A stretch of 64,000 nucleotides of DNA from Hymenobacter rubidus (GCF_016734815.1 NZ_JAERQF010000001.1:124001-188000), one strand, 5' to 3'. Shown: positions 40,817 to 50,226, numbered from the stretch's first letter. Numbers and translations are program-made. The notes: generated by a model not told the origin, from the sequence alone.

Positions 40817-41620
40817 ATGTCACATCGAGCGTTAGGTTTTTTATCTCAGGAACAAACTAGCTGTCTGTTGCCTCTTCCCCCTACATTAGTCGCCCGCCTG
40901 GCCCTGCGCCAGCGTCCCGAGGGCATTCCATTTCTGCGCCAGGACTGGCGGGAGTTGCTTTTTATGCACTGGCCGGTACCGGTGGCCCTGCTACAAGCAC
41001 ACCTGCCGCCCCGGCTGCAAATCGATACCTACGAGGGCACGGCTTGGATTGCCGTGGTGCCCTTTCAGATGAGCAAGGTGCGAACCCGACTCACGCCGCC
41101 GGTACACGGCACCAGCGAGTTTCTGGAACTAAACGTGCGCACCTACGTGCACCTCGACGGCGTGCCGGGCGTGTGGTTTTTCTCGCTTGATGCCACCAGC
41201 CCGTTGGCCGTGTGGACGGCCCGCACGTTTTTCAACCTGCCCTACCTGCACGCCACCATGCAGCTGCACAAGCCCAGCGCCGACCACTACCAGTTTGCGG
41301 CCGAGCGCACCCATAGAGGCTTCCCGCCCGCTACCTTCCGTGCCACCTGGACAGTGGGGGCATCCCTGCCCCCGGCTGAACCGGGCTCACTAGTCTTTTT
41401 CCTCACCGAACGCTACTGTCTCTACGCAAGCAACCGCGCGCATACGAAGCTCTACCGGGGCCGGGTGGCACACGCGCCGTGGCCGCTGCGCGAAGCCCAG
41501 CTGTTGCGCTACGAGTCCGACTTGCTGGAAGGCCACGGCCTGCCTGCACCCGAGGGGGCGCCGCTGGTACACGCGGGCGGGCCAGTGAGCGTGGAGTTGT
41601 GGCCCATGCGGCGGGTGTAG
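40817..41620 (+). CDS. DUF2071 (YqjF-like) protein
   Basis: The 267-residue protein fits DUF2071: RQDWRELLFMHWPVPVALLQAHLPP (about residues 41-65), IDTYEGTAWIAVVPFQMS, FLELNVRTYVHLDGVPGVWFFSLD, and the C-terminal LTERYCLYASNRAHTKLYRGRVAH. The family has an unclear function, possibly a small-molecule binding or oxidoreductase-like role. ATG 40817 is accepted; a later start would cut into the first conserved block. There is no obvious link to hrpB downstream. Confidence 0.85.
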   Translation: MSHRALGFLSQEQTSCLLPLPPTLVARLALRQRPEGIPFLRQDWRELLFMHWPVPVALLQAHLPPRLQIDTYEGTAWIAVVPFQMSKVRTRLTPPVHGTSEFLELNVRTYVHLDGVPGVWFFSLDATSPLAVWTARTFFNLPYLHATMQLHKPSADHYQFAAERTHRGFPPATFRATWTVGASLPPAEPGSLVFFLTERYCLYASNRAHTKLYRGRVAHAPWPLREAQLLRYESDLLEGHGLPAPEGAPLVHAGGPVSVELWPMRRV

Positions 41621-41685
41621 AAATTAGGGAGCGGGTAGGCAAGTGCCGCGGCGGCTGGTAGCATCGGCCACGCGGCCATACCGCG

Positions 41686-41693
41686 TAATTTTG
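41686..41693 (+). promoter_or_regulatory. TAATTTTG promoter box of hrpB
   Basis: TAATTTTG at 41686-41693 ends only four bases before the GTG start at 41698. This suggests a leaderless transcript. Confidence 0.55.
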
Positions 41694-41697
41694 GCTG

Positions 41698-44412
41698 GTG
41701 AATAAGCCGTTTGTCCTGCCCGCGCTGCCCGACTTGCCCATCCTCGCGGCGCTGCCTGCTTTGCGGGAAGCGCTGGCCGCCAACAGCCGCGTGGTGCTGG
41801 AAGCGCCGCCCGGCGCCGGCAAAACCACCGTGGTGCCGCTGGAACTGCTGGCCGCCGAGTGGCGCCATCCGGAAGATAAAATCCTGGTGCTGGAACCGCG
41901 CCAGCTGGCTGTGCGCGGCGCGGCCGCGCGGCTGGCCCAACTGCTGGGCGAGCCCGTGGGCCGCACCATCGGCTACCGGGTGCGGCTCGACAGCAAGGTG
42001 AGCAAGGAAACTCGCGTGGAAGTCATCACCGAGGGCATTCTCACCCGCCTGATTCAGGACGACCCGGCGCTGGAAGGCGTGGCGGCCGTGGTGTTTGATG
42101 AGTTTCACGAGCGAAGTCTGAATGCCGACCTCGGCTTGGCGCTGGCGCTGGATGTGCAGGCCGTGCTGCGGCCCGAACTGCGCATCCTCATCATGAGCGC
42201 CACGCTGGATGCGCAGCGGCTGGGGCAATGGCTGCCCGCGCCGGTGGTGTCATCGGCCGGCTTTCTGTTTCCGATTGATACGCACTACCTCGACCCGCGC
42301 CGCGCCGCTACGCTGCCCAACAAGCCGGCCGAGCGGCTGGCGGAGCTGGTGCCAGCCCAGGTAAAAGCAGCTTTAAACACCCACCCCGAAGGCGATATGC
42401 TGGTGTTCCTGCCCGGCGTGGGCGACTTGCAGCGCAGTGCCCGCAAGCTCCAGGATTCATTGGCTGCTAACGTGGACCTGCACCTGCTGCACGGCGAGCT
42501 ACCGCTCGAAACGCAGGATGCGGCGCTGCGGCCCTCAAAAGCAGGCCGGTGCAAGGTCATCCTCGCCACCAGCATTGCCGAAACCAGCCTCACCATTGAG
42601 GGCGTGCGGGTGGTAATTGACGGCGGCTTTGCGCGGGTGCCGCGCTTCGTGCCCCGCACCGGCTTCACCACCCTCGAAACCGTGCCCGTGGCCCGCGCCG
42701 CCGCCGACCAGCGCCGGGGCCGCGCCGGCCGCCTCGCGCCCGGCACCTGCTACCGCCTCTGGACCGAGGCCGAGCACCACCACCTGCCCGCCCACCGCCC
42801 ACCCGAAATCCACACCGCCGACCTCAGCAGTCTTGCCCTGGAGCTGGCCCTGTGGGGCGCCACCGAGCCCGGCAGCCTGCGCTGGTTGGATGCGCCCCCG
42901 CCCGCGGCCTTTGCCCAAGCGCAGGAATTATTGATTCGACTGGGCGCGGTTGACGCTCCGCTTAATGAGGAAGTAGAAATGAGGCATGAAGAGTTGGGTA
43001 GGGTAGTGGGCACTGCCTCTTCCGTGTCCGGCTCTCTACCCAATTCTTCATTCCTCATTCCTCATTCTTCATTGAAGAAGGCCAGGCCGACCCCCCACGG
43101 CCGGCAGCTGGCCGCGCTGGGCCTGCCGCCGCGCCTGGGGCACCTCGTGGTGCGCGGGCAGGAGTTGGGGCACGGCAGGGCCGCCGCGTCATTGGCGGCG
43201 CTGCTGGCCGAGCGTGATTTGCTGCGCTGGGCCTCGCCCACCGACACCCGCCCCGCGCCACCCGACCTGCGCCTGCGCCTTGAAGCCTTGGCCTCTGGCC
43301 ATCCGCCGCTGCCCGGCTTGGCGTTGCACCCCGCCACGTTGCAGCGCGTGCGCGACGTGGCCCGCAACCTCACCGGCCGCCTGGGCAAGTCGGACAACTC
43401 CTCCACCTACTCCATTGCGCAAGCGCCAGTCGGCCTCCTCACCGCCCTGGCCTACCCCGACCGGCTGGCCCAGCGCGAAACCCCCGACCGGCTGCGCCTC
43501 GTGACGGGCCAGCGGGTGAGCCTCAATACCAACGATGTTGACCCGCAGGCCACGTTTTTCGCGGTGGCGCACCTGGCGGGCACGGCCTCGGCCCCGCGGG
43601 CGACGCTGGCCGCGCCGCTGGGGCAGGATGAATTGGAGCAGGCCTTCGCCGACCAGCTTACGACCACCGACGAGGTGCGCTACGATGCCGCCACCCAGCG
43701 CGTGACCGGCCGGCGCGTGCGCCGCCTGGGGGCCTTGCTACTCGAAGAAAAAGTCATCGGCCAGCCCGACCCGAAACTGGTGGCTCAGGCCTTGTTGGCC
43801 TATTTGCAGGAAGTCGGCGTGGGCAAGCTGAACTGGACGCCCGCTGCCCGCCAGCTGCAGCAGCGGCTGGTATTTCTGCGGCAGCACTTCGCTGCTACTG
43901 AATCTTCGGCGCCGTGGCCGGCTTTCGATGATGCCACGCTGGCGCAGGAATTGGCCGACTGGCTCGGGCCGCACCTCACCGGCCTCAAAACCCTCGACCA
44001 GGTGCAGCGCCTCGACCTGATGGAGCCGCTGCTCGCGCGCCTGCCCGGCGGCTGGAACCAACGCCAGGAGCTGGACCGCCTCGCCCCGGCCGCGCTGGAA
44101 GTCCCCAGCGGCTCGCACATCACCTTGGATTACAGCGACCCGGCCGCGCCCGTGTTGGCCGTGAAGTTGCAGGAGTTGTTCGGCCTGACCGAAACGCCCA
44201 CCGTGGCGGCGGGTCGGGTGCCGCTGCTGCTGCACCTGCTGTCGCCCGGCGGCCGGCCGGCGCAGGTGACGCGCGACTTGCGCAGCTTCTGGGAGAAGGG
44301 CTACTTCGAAGTTCGCAAGGATTTGAAGGGCCGCTACCCCCGCCACCCGTGGCCCGATAAGCCGATGGAGCATATTCCAACCCGCCTCACCAAAAAGCGG
44401 CTGGGCCAGTAG
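41698..44412 (+). CDS. hrpB: ATP-dependent RNA helicase HrpB
   Basis: The 904-residue DExH-box helicase has Walker A APPGAGKTT (about residues 40-48), a DEFH box, then SATLD, TSIAETSLTI and QRRGRAGRLAPG motifs, with the HrpB C-terminal region behind. It belongs to the DEAH/RHA group and its cellular role in bacteria is not settled. GTG 41698 is the start that fits the family. Residues about 423-459 are unlike other HrpB proteins: they are translated from a hairpin repeat inserted in frame (42964-43073), described separately. The frame is preserved, so the enzyme may still work. Confidence 0.9.
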   Translation: MNKPFVLPALPDLPILAALPALREALAANSRVVLEAPPGAGKTTVVPLELLAAEWRHPEDKILVLEPRQLAVRGAAARLAQLLGEPVGRTIGYRVRLDSKVSKETRVEVITEGILTRLIQDDPALEGVAAVVFDEFHERSLNADLGLALALDVQAVLRPELRILIMSATLDAQRLGQWLPAPVVSSAGFLFPIDTHYLDPRRAATLPNKPAERLAELVPAQVKAALNTHPEGDMLVFLPGVGDLQRSARKLQDSLAANVDLHLLHGELPLETQDAALRPSKAGRCKVILATSIAETSLTIEGVRVVIDGGFARVPRFVPRTGFTTLETVPVARAAADQRRGRAGRLAPGTCYRLWTEAEHHHLPAHRPPEIHTADLSSLALELALWGATEPGSLRWLDAPPPAAFAQAQELLIRLGAVDAPLNEEVEMRHEELGRVVGTASSVSGSLPNSSFLIPHSSLKKARPTPHGRQLAALGLPPRLGHLVVRGQELGHGRAAASLAALLAERDLLRWASPTDTRPAPPDLRLRLEALASGHPPLPGLALHPATLQRVRDVARNLTGRLGKSDNSSTYSIAQAPVGLLTALAYPDRLAQRETPDRLRLVTGQRVSLNTNDVDPQATFFAVAHLAGTASAPRATLAAPLGQDELEQAFADQLTTTDEVRYDAATQRVTGRRVRRLGALLLEEKVIGQPDPKLVAQALLAYLQEVGVGKLNWTPAARQLQQRLVFLRQHFAATESSAPWPAFDDATLAQELADWLGPHLTGLKTLDQVQRLDLMEPLLARLPGGWNQRQELDRLAPAALEVPSGSHITLDYSDPAAPVLAVKLQELFGLTETPTVAAGRVPLLLHLLSPGGRPAQVTRDLRSFWEKGYFEVRKDLKGRYPRHPWPDKPMEHIPTRLTKKRLGQ
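42964..43073. repeat. Inverted repeat inside hrpB, same type as intergenic repeats
   Basis: The 38-base arms 42964-43001 and 43036-43073 match with about six mismatches. The wording (AATGAGGAA, ATTCTTCATTCCTCATT) is that of the intergenic repeats at 4745-4765, 11382-11520 and 55853-55915. It is translated as an extra segment of about 37 residues without a stop. Confidence 0.85.
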
Positions 44413-44488
44413 TATGGGGCTGAATTCAGGGGGTTTGCGAAATGCAGAATCCGCTTAAAAACCATTTCGCCGCCGGGTAGCCGTCGCG

Positions 44489-44496
44489 TAACTTCG
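44489..44496 (+). promoter_or_regulatory. Possible TAACTTCG promoter box of the desaturase gene
   Basis: TAACTTCG at 44489-44496 matches TAnnTTTG in six of eight positions overall; the same variant precedes guaB at 48647-48654. The distance to the ATG is about 30 bases. Confidence 0.35.
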
Positions 44497-44525
44497 TAGA
44501 AAATCAGCATTTTCACCCCGTCTGC

Positions 44526-45440
44526 ATGGCTTCTACTGTTCCCGCCGAAGCACCGGTTATTGCCGGCGACCGGCTCACGCCGGGCTGGCTTAAAATCGGT
44601 TGGCTTTATCTGATGCTCACGCCGGCGCTGGTGTGGGGCTTTTCGAGTTTGTCCGGGCCGCGCAGCCTGGCATCGGCCCTGATTACGGTGGTCACGGTGG
44701 GCTTTGGGCATTCCATTGGTTTGCACCGGGGCATCATTCACCGCTCGTACCGGTGCGCCCGGTTTACGCGGGGACTGCTTGCTTATTTATTTGTGCATAC
44801 CGGGCTGGGCGGGCCGCTTTCGTGGGTGCGGGTGCACTACTTCCGCGACTATTGGCAGAACCGGCTGGACTGCCCGGCTTATTTCCGCTACGACCATTCC
44901 ATGGCGAAAGATTACTATTGGAACCTGCATTTCGCCCTGAAATCGGGCGACATCGGCCGCTACGAAATACCCGACGAGGACCTCTACGACCCTTGGCTGG
45001 CCTTTCTCGAAAAAACCTGGTACCTGCACGTATTGGCGGCGGCCGGCCTCATCTGGGCCTTTTTTGGGTTCGAAGCCATGATAGTGTGCGTGCCGCTGCG
45101 CATCAGCATCACCATTCTGGGGCACTGGTTTGTGGGCTTCATCTCGCACAAATACGGCTACGCCCGCTACGACATCGACGACGCCACTGAGCACGGCTAC
45201 AACAACTGGGTGCTGGGCGCGCTCTCCTTCGGCGAGGGCTTCCACAACCACCACCACGCCCACCCCAGCTCGGCCAAAATGAGCACCGAATGGTACGAGC
45301 TTGACCTGGGCTGGTACCTGGTGGCCGGCCTGCGCGCCGTGGGCTTGGTGTGGGACGTGCAGGTGGTCGGCCGCGACCATACCCAGAAAGCGCGGGCCAA
45401 GCAGCGCAGCTTCCGCTGGCGCTGGCCGTGGCAGGGCTAG
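44526..45440 (+). CDS. Fatty acid desaturase family protein
   Basis: The 304-residue protein has several membrane helices and histidine boxes: GHSIGLHRGIIHR (box 1 region), a central VHYFRDYWQNR in place of the usual HxxHH, and FHNHHHAHP (box 3). The HD/HY-x-RDW-type central motif is known from a sub-group of desaturases that I recognise from proteobacteria and others. The enzyme would insert double bonds in acyl chains with a di-iron centre. No ferredoxin or reductase gene is adjacent. It converges with the FRG gene. Confidence 0.85.
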   Translation: MASTVPAEAPVIAGDRLTPGWLKIGWLYLMLTPALVWGFSSLSGPRSLASALITVVTVGFGHSIGLHRGIIHRSYRCARFTRGLLAYLFVHTGLGGPLSWVRVHYFRDYWQNRLDCPAYFRYDHSMAKDYYWNLHFALKSGDIGRYEIPDEDLYDPWLAFLEKTWYLHVLAAAGLIWAFFGFEAMIVCVPLRISITILGHWFVGFISHKYGYARYDIDDATEHGYNNWVLGALSFGEGFHNHHHAHPSSAKMSTEWYELDLGWYLVAGLRAVGLVWDVQVVGRDHTQKARAKQRSFRWRWPWQG

Positions 45441-45449
45441 CCGCCGAAG

Positions 45450-46292
45450 CTAGCGCATCTCATTATCATCTAAGAAATTCTTGCCGTCGGCGCGGGGCGA
45501 GTAGTGGCGGTGCAGCCAGCGGCTGAGGCCGCCGAGGCCCGGAAGCAGCACCCGCTCGGTGATGTTGGCTTGGTCGAGCTTGTCGCGCACCTCCCACTTC
45601 AGGCGGGCCGGAATGATGATGCGGAAGTACAACTCCGGCCGGTCGGCCAGCCAGTCGTGCAGCACGCTTTGGGCCGTGCTCATCAACGAAAACAGCGCGT
45701 ATTGGTGCACGATGCGGGCATCGAGGCTGGGCGGCTCCAGAAACAGCACGTAGGGCTCGGCCTGTAGCTCTTCCAGCTCGCGCAGGCTGCTGCTGCCGGG
45801 CAAAAGCAGCTCGGAAGTGAAGACGTTGGAGCCTTCGTTGCGCAGGGCCTGGCGCAGGCGCTGGGGCAGGTGTTCGGCGGCCTTCACGTAGTTCAGGGCC
45901 CAGATGATGCCGTCTTCGTGGTAAGCGGCAATGTCGTCGGTGGCAAAGTGCAGGGCCACGTAGGGCGAGTACGTCCAGTCGAGCAGGCGCGTGGGCAGGC
46001 CGTGGTGCTGGGCCAGGGCCAGCCAGTCCCAGGTGCTCGTGACCTGGGCCGACAGGGTGGTGTCGCGGGCGTACTTGCGGAAGTTGCGCAGCAGGTGGTG
46101 TTCCAGCTCGTGGTAGTGGCCCCCGAGGCGCTGCAAGCTGGTATCGAGCTGAAAATGGCGCGACCGGCCACCCCGGTATACAAACGGCGACCGGAACCGC
46201 CCAATGCGCGCATCCCAGGTGTCCTGAAACAGCAGCCGTTGCAGGTCTTCCCAGGAAGTGGCTTCGTAGTCGTTATTAGCAGAAAAGGGCAT
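45450..46292 (-). CDS. FRG domain-containing protein
   Basis: The 280-residue protein has the FRG pattern: SPFVYRGGRSRHFQLDTSL near residue 38, then WDWLALAQHHGLPTRLLDWTYSPYVALHFA, the central block of the domain (about residues 88-117). The role is unknown; FRG proteins appear in many genomes, some in mobile or defence contexts. Here nothing nearby suggests such a system. The C-terminus (RWLHRHYSPRADG) is basic. Hairpin copy 8 follows upstream. Confidence 0.88.
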   Translation of the reverse strand: MPFSANNDYEATSWEDLQRLLFQDTWDARIGRFRSPFVYRGGRSRHFQLDTSLQRLGGHYHELEHHLLRNFRKYARDTTLSAQVTSTWDWLALAQHHGLPTRLLDWTYSPYVALHFATDDIAAYHEDGIIWALNYVKAAEHLPQRLRQALRNEGSNVFTSELLLPGSSSLRELEELQAEPYVLFLEPPSLDARIVHQYALFSLMSTAQSVLHDWLADRPELYFRIIIPARLKWEVRDKLDQANITERVLLPGLGGLSRWLHRHYSPRADGKNFLDDNEMR

Positions 46293-46331
46293 GGGGCGAA
46301 GATACGCCAGCTGCCAAGCTAAATGGTGTTA

Positions 46332-46434
46332 AAAAACGGTCATGCTGAGCGCAGCCGAAGCATCTCGCGTGCAGCAGTGAACGAATTACTTGCACAGTAG
46401 AGATGCTTCGACTGCGCTCAGCATGACCGTTTTT
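46332..46434. repeat. Hairpin repeat family 1, copy 8
   Basis: The 35-bp arms 46332-46366 and 46400-46434 match with one mismatch. The core variant is GAGCGCAGCCGAAGCATCT. It lies between SDR and FRG genes, both on the minus strand. Confidence 0.93.
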
Positions 46435-46457
46435 GGCCAGCAAACGCCAGTTTTTCC

Positions 46458-47309
46458 TTATTCGCCGGCCGGGAAATCGGCCGCGTCGCCCATGTCGGCG
46501 TACTGCTCCAGCTCCTTCACCAGGCCCGCGAACTTGTCGCGGGCGCCCTTCACGGCAGCCTTGCCTAGCGGCAGGTGCAGGGGCGGGTTTTCCAGTTGCA
46601 CCACGTCGTACATGGCTTTGGCGGCGCGCACGGGGTCGCCGGGCTGGCGGCCGCTGTAGCCCTCAATGCCGCGAATATTTTCGCCCACCGTGGGCTGGTA
46701 GTCATCGATTTTGGTATTCGCGATGGTGGCCGACTCGCCGGCCCACTTGGTACGGAAGCCGCTGGGCTCGATGTTGGTCACCTTAATACCCAGCGGACCA
46801 ACCTGTTGGCTCAGGCTCTCGCCAATGGCCTCCAGCGCGAACTTGCTGGCATTGTAGATGCCCACGCCGGGGAAGGTTTTCAGGCCGCCGATGCTGGTGA
46901 TGTTGAGTACGTGGCCCGAACGCTGCTTGCGCAGCTGCGGCAGCACTGCCCGCAGCACATGCAGGGCGCCAAACACGTTCACGTCGAACTGCCGCTGCAC
47001 TTCCTCGGCCGTAATTTCTTCGATGCTGCCCATGGAGCCGTAGCCGGCGTTATTGACGATGACATCGAGCTGGCTAAATTGGGCAATGGCATCGGCAATG
47101 GCCGTTTTGACGGTGGCTTCGTCGGTCACGTCGCACACCAAGCCGAGGGTGCGGCCTGCTTGTTTAGCCGTGAAGGCAGTGGCTTGCTCAGGTTTGCGGA
47201 AGGTGGCGGCCACGCGGCCACCTTTTTCGAGTACGTAGTCGGCCAGGGCTTCGCCAAAACCGGACGAGGCCCCGGTGATAAACCAGGTTTGGGGGGTGGA
47301 ATCAGGCAT
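46458..47309 (-). CDS. Short-chain dehydrogenase/reductase (SDR)
   Basis: The 283-residue protein has the classical SDR features: TGASSGFGEA (NAD(P)-binding, about residues 12-21), CDVTDEA, VNNAGYGSMGS, the catalytic serine in NITSIGG and the Tyr-x-x-x-Lys pair in YNASKFALEA. It is an oxidoreductase using NAD(P)H; the substrate cannot be predicted. The length is slightly above the classical 250 residues. It is divergent from the esterase gene at 47426. Confidence 0.9.
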   Translation of the reverse strand: MPDSTPQTWFITGASSGFGEALADYVLEKGGRVAATFRKPEQATAFTAKQAGRTLGLVCDVTDEATVKTAIADAIAQFSQLDVIVNNAGYGSMGSIEEITAEEVQRQFDVNVFGALHVLRAVLPQLRKQRSGHVLNITSIGGLKTFPGVGIYNASKFALEAIGESLSQQVGPLGIKVTNIEPSGFRTKWAGESATIANTKIDDYQPTVGENIRGIEGYSGRQPGDPVRAAKAMYDVVQLENPPLHLPLGKAAVKGARDKFAGLVKELEQYADMGDAADFPAGE

Positions 47310-47425
47310 AAAAGCAATGGATAAAATGGTAGGCCCTAAGACGGGTTAAGGGGGGAAATTGTTTGCCCGCTGTGCCCGGTTGCCGCTTCCGCCTTACCTT
47401 CATGCTCAGTCGTTTTTGCTATATT

Positions 47426-48601
47426 ATGGACAAGAATCTTACCCCAGACACGCAACAAGCCGAGGCAATCAACGCAACTGCTGATTCGCTGCCCGCCCCC
47501 GCGGATACGTTGAGCAGCGCCGTGGTTATGGACCAGCCCGCGGAGGCCCTGACCAATAAGGTTGCTCCGCTTTCTACGGCATCGGCCAATGTGCACATCA
47601 TCGCCACCGATTTTGCGATGCCACAGCTGGACAGCACCCGCCGCATCTGGCTGTACTTGCCGCCCGACTACGCCAGTACCACCCGCCGCTACCCCGTGCT
47701 TTACCTTCAGGATGGCCAGAATGTGTTCGACGCCACAACTTCCTTTGCCGGCGAGTGGGGCGTCGACAAATCTCTCAATCAACTCGCGGCCAGCGGCCAG
47801 GACCCCACCGGCTGCATTGTGGTGGCCGTCGACAACGGGCCCAACCGCTTTGGTGAGTATTCGCCCTGGAACAACGCGGCTTTCGGCGGCGGACAGGGCG
47901 ACTTATATGTTGATTTTTTGGTGCAAACCCTAAAGCCTTATATCGATACTACCTATCGCACCATGCCCGGCCCCGCGACTACGGGCATTGGCGGCTCCAG
48001 CATGGGGGGGCTCATTGCCGCTTACGCGGCCCTGCGCGAGCCCACGGTGTTTGGCCGGGCGTGCGTGTTTTCGCCGGCTTTCTGGTTTGCCACTACGCAT
48101 TTATTCGACCACGTGCGGCAGAACCCGGCGGCCCCCGACAGCCGCTTTTATTTTGCCAGCGGCACCACCGAGAGCGATGACATGGTGCCGCAAATGGCGG
48201 CCCTGCGCCACGTGCTGCTGCGCGCCGGCGTGCCGGAGGCCAACCTCGTTTTCAGCCCCCGCCCCGATGGCCAGCACGCCGAATGGTTCTGGCAACGCGA
48301 GTTTCCGGCAGCCTATTCCTGGCTATATGCGTCGGCAGCCACTATCACGGCCCGCCCGGTCGAGCACCTGGCTGTAACTATGTACCCCGCCCCCGCTGCT
48401 GCCGAGCTGCTCGTAGCCCTGCCGGCCAGCGTGGGCCCAACTGCACAGCTCAAAATAAGCAACCAGAAGGGCCGTACCGTGCTGCGGGCGCGCGTCCGCG
48501 ACGGCCAGACGGTGGACGTGAGTCGGCTGGCGGCCGGGGTGTACCGGGCTACCCTCACGGCAGGCAGCACGGTTAGCAATGACCAGTTCACCAAAGAATA
48601 A
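47426..48601 (+). CDS. Esterase-like alpha/beta hydrolase with a T9SS-like tail
   Basis: The 391-residue protein is an esterase of the D-type/IroE-like group. Residues about 55-330 hold the hydrolase fold: RIWLYLPPDYAS, YPVLYLQDGQNVFD, then GIGGSSMGG with Ser192 as nucleophile, and DGQHAEWFW providing the histidine. The last ~70 residues resemble a T9SS sorting domain (YPAPAAAELLVALPAS, LAAGVYRATL) but no signal peptide is present at ATG 47426, 47402 or 47363. It may be cytoplasmic with a relic tail, or its true start may have been missed. The substrate is unknown. Confidence 0.8.
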   Translation: MDKNLTPDTQQAEAINATADSLPAPADTLSSAVVMDQPAEALTNKVAPLSTASANVHIIATDFAMPQLDSTRRIWLYLPPDYASTTRRYPVLYLQDGQNVFDATTSFAGEWGVDKSLNQLAASGQDPTGCIVVAVDNGPNRFGEYSPWNNAAFGGGQGDLYVDFLVQTLKPYIDTTYRTMPGPATTGIGGSSMGGLIAAYAALREPTVFGRACVFSPAFWFATTHLFDHVRQNPAAPDSRFYFASGTTESDDMVPQMAALRHVLLRAGVPEANLVFSPRPDGQHAEWFWQREFPAAYSWLYASAATITARPVEHLAVTMYPAPAAAELLVALPASVGPTAQLKISNQKGRTVLRARVRDGQTVDVSRLAAGVYRATLTAGSTVSNDQFTKE

Positions 48602-48646
48602 TGGAATAACTTCGGCACGGCGGGGTTTCGAGCCAACTTCCCGCCG

Positions 48647-48654
48647 TAACTTCG
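48647..48654 (+). promoter_or_regulatory. Possible TAACTTCG promoter box of guaB
   Basis: TAACTTCG at 48647-48654, 36 bases before the ATG, is the same variant as that before the desaturase gene. Confidence 0.35.
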
Positions 48655-48690
48655 TCCGGCAAAAGGTTACCACCCCCAACCCCTTTTGCC

Positions 48691-50169
48691 ATGGCGGATT
48701 CCGCAACCCCCAAAATTGCCTTCGAGGCCCTCACCTACGACGATGTGCTGCTATTGCCAGCGTACTCCGAGGTTTTGCCCCGTGACTGCGACACTGGCAC
48801 CCGCCTCACCTCGACCATCCGGCTGCACACCCCGCTCATTTCGGCGGCCATGGATACCGTCACGGAGTCCGATATGGCCATTGCGCTGGCCCAGGAAGGA
48901 GGACTGGGCATCATTCATAAAAATATGTCCATCAAGGCGCAGGCCGAGCAGGTGCGCCGCGTGAAGCGCAGCGAATCGGCCCTGATTCAGGACCCTTTCA
49001 CCCTACCGCCCACCGCCACCCTGGCCGACGCCCGCCAGCTCATGCGCAAGCACAACATCGGTGGCATTCCGGTGGTGAACGGCGACCACCGCCTGGAAGG
49101 CATTCTCACCAACCGCGACCTCCGCTTCGAAACCGACCTGCACCAGCCGGTAACGTCGGTGATGATTCCGCTGGCCCGCTTGGTTACGGCACCCGCCGGC
49201 ATCGACCAAGCCGCGGCCGAGCAACTGCTTACCGACAGCAAAGTAGATAAGCTGCCGCTGGTTGACGCCGACGGTCGCCTGGCCGGCCTGATGACTTATA
49301 AGGACATCCGTAAGCGCCGCCGCGCGCCTCACGCCAGCAAGGACAGCCAGGGCCGCCTGCGCGTGGGGGCCGCCGTGGGCGTGACGCCCGACCTGCTCCA
49401 GCGCGTAACCGCCCTCGTGGAAGCCGGCGTGGACATTGTGAGCCTCGATACCGCCCACGGTCACTCCAAAGGCGTGATGGATGCCGTTCGGGCCATCAAA
49501 TCCGCCTTTCCCACGCTCGATGTGATGGCCGGCAACGTGGCCACCGAAGCCGGTGCCCGCGCCCTGGCCGAAGCCGGTGCCGACGTGGTGAAGGTGGGCG
49601 TGGGGCCGGGTTCCATCTGCACCACGCGCATCATTGCCGGCATTGGGGTGCCGCAGCTTTCGGCCGTGCTCGAAGCCGCCAAAGGCCTAGCGGGCACCGA
49701 CGTAACACTGGTAGCCGACGGCGGCATCAAGTTTTCGGGCGACTTGGTGAAGGCCCTGGCCGGCGGCGCGGCGGCCGTGATGGTGGGCTCGCTGCTGGCC
49801 GGTACCGAGGAAGCCCCCGGCGACCTCATCATTTACGAAGGCCGCAAATACAAGAGCTACCGCGGCATGGGTTCCGTCGAAGCCATGGAAGACGGCAGCA
49901 AGGACCGGTATTTCCAGGACGCCGAGGACGACGTGAAGAAGCTGGTGCCCGAGGGCATTGTGGGCCGGGTGCCGTTCAAGGGCAACGTAAGCGAGGTGAT
50001 ATACCAGTTGGCGGGCGGCCTGCGCGCCGGCATGGGCTACGTAGGCGCGGCCAACATCGCAGCGCTGCAGGCGGCGCAGTTTGTGCGCATCACCGGAGCC
50101 GGCCTGCGCGAAAGCCACCCGCACGACGTTCAAATTACCCGCGAAGCCCCGAACTACTCGAGCCGGTAG
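48691..50169 (+). CDS. guaB: Inosine-5'-monophosphate dehydrogenase
   Basis: The 492-residue protein begins [21 protein letters not shown]. It has two CBS domains (about residues 95-210), the catalytic loop GPGSICTTR with Cys310, and the [10 protein letters not shown] flap block. It converts IMP to XMP, the first committed step of GTP synthesis. It has the standard length. A perfect 11-bp stem terminator follows at 50201-50226. Confidence 0.97.
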   Translation: MADSATPKIAFEALTYDDVLLLPAYSEVLPRDCDTGTRLTSTIRLHTPLISAAMDTVTESDMAIALAQEGGLGIIHKNMSIKAQAEQVRRVKRSESALIQDPFTLPPTATLADARQLMRKHNIGGIPVVNGDHRLEGILTNRDLRFETDLHQPVTSVMIPLARLVTAPAGIDQAAAEQLLTDSKVDKLPLVDADGRLAGLMTYKDIRKRRRAPHASKDSQGRLRVGAAVGVTPDLLQRVTALVEAGVDIVSLDTAHGHSKGVMDAVRAIKSAFPTLDVMAGNVATEAGARALAEAGADVVKVGVGPGSICTTRIIAGIGVPQLSAVLEAAKGLAGTDVTLVADGGIKFSGDLVKALAGGAAAVMVGSLLAGTEEAPGDLIIYEGRKYKSYRGMGSVEAMEDGSKDRYFQDAEDDVKKLVPEGIVGRVPFKGNVSEVIYQLAGGLRAGMGYVGAANIAALQAAQFVRITGAGLRESHPHDVQITREAPNYSSR

Positions 50170-50200
50170 GCTATTTGGCTCAGGGCGCTGTTCTTACTGC

Positions 50201-50226
50201 AAAACGCCGGCCTGTGCCGGCGTTTT
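50201..50226 (+). terminator. Terminator after guaB
   Basis: A perfect 11-bp stem AAAACGCCGGC/GCCGGCGTTTT with a 4-base loop (CTGT), followed by TGTTT. Confidence 0.92.

Noticed and set aside
42964..43073. Frameshift or pseudogene in hrpB at the inserted repeat
   Set aside because: The frame is continuous on both sides and the downstream HrpB sequence is intact.
45450..46292. FRG protein as part of a defence island
   Set aside because: Neighbours are a desaturase and an SDR enzyme; no nuclease, helicase or toxin partner is present.
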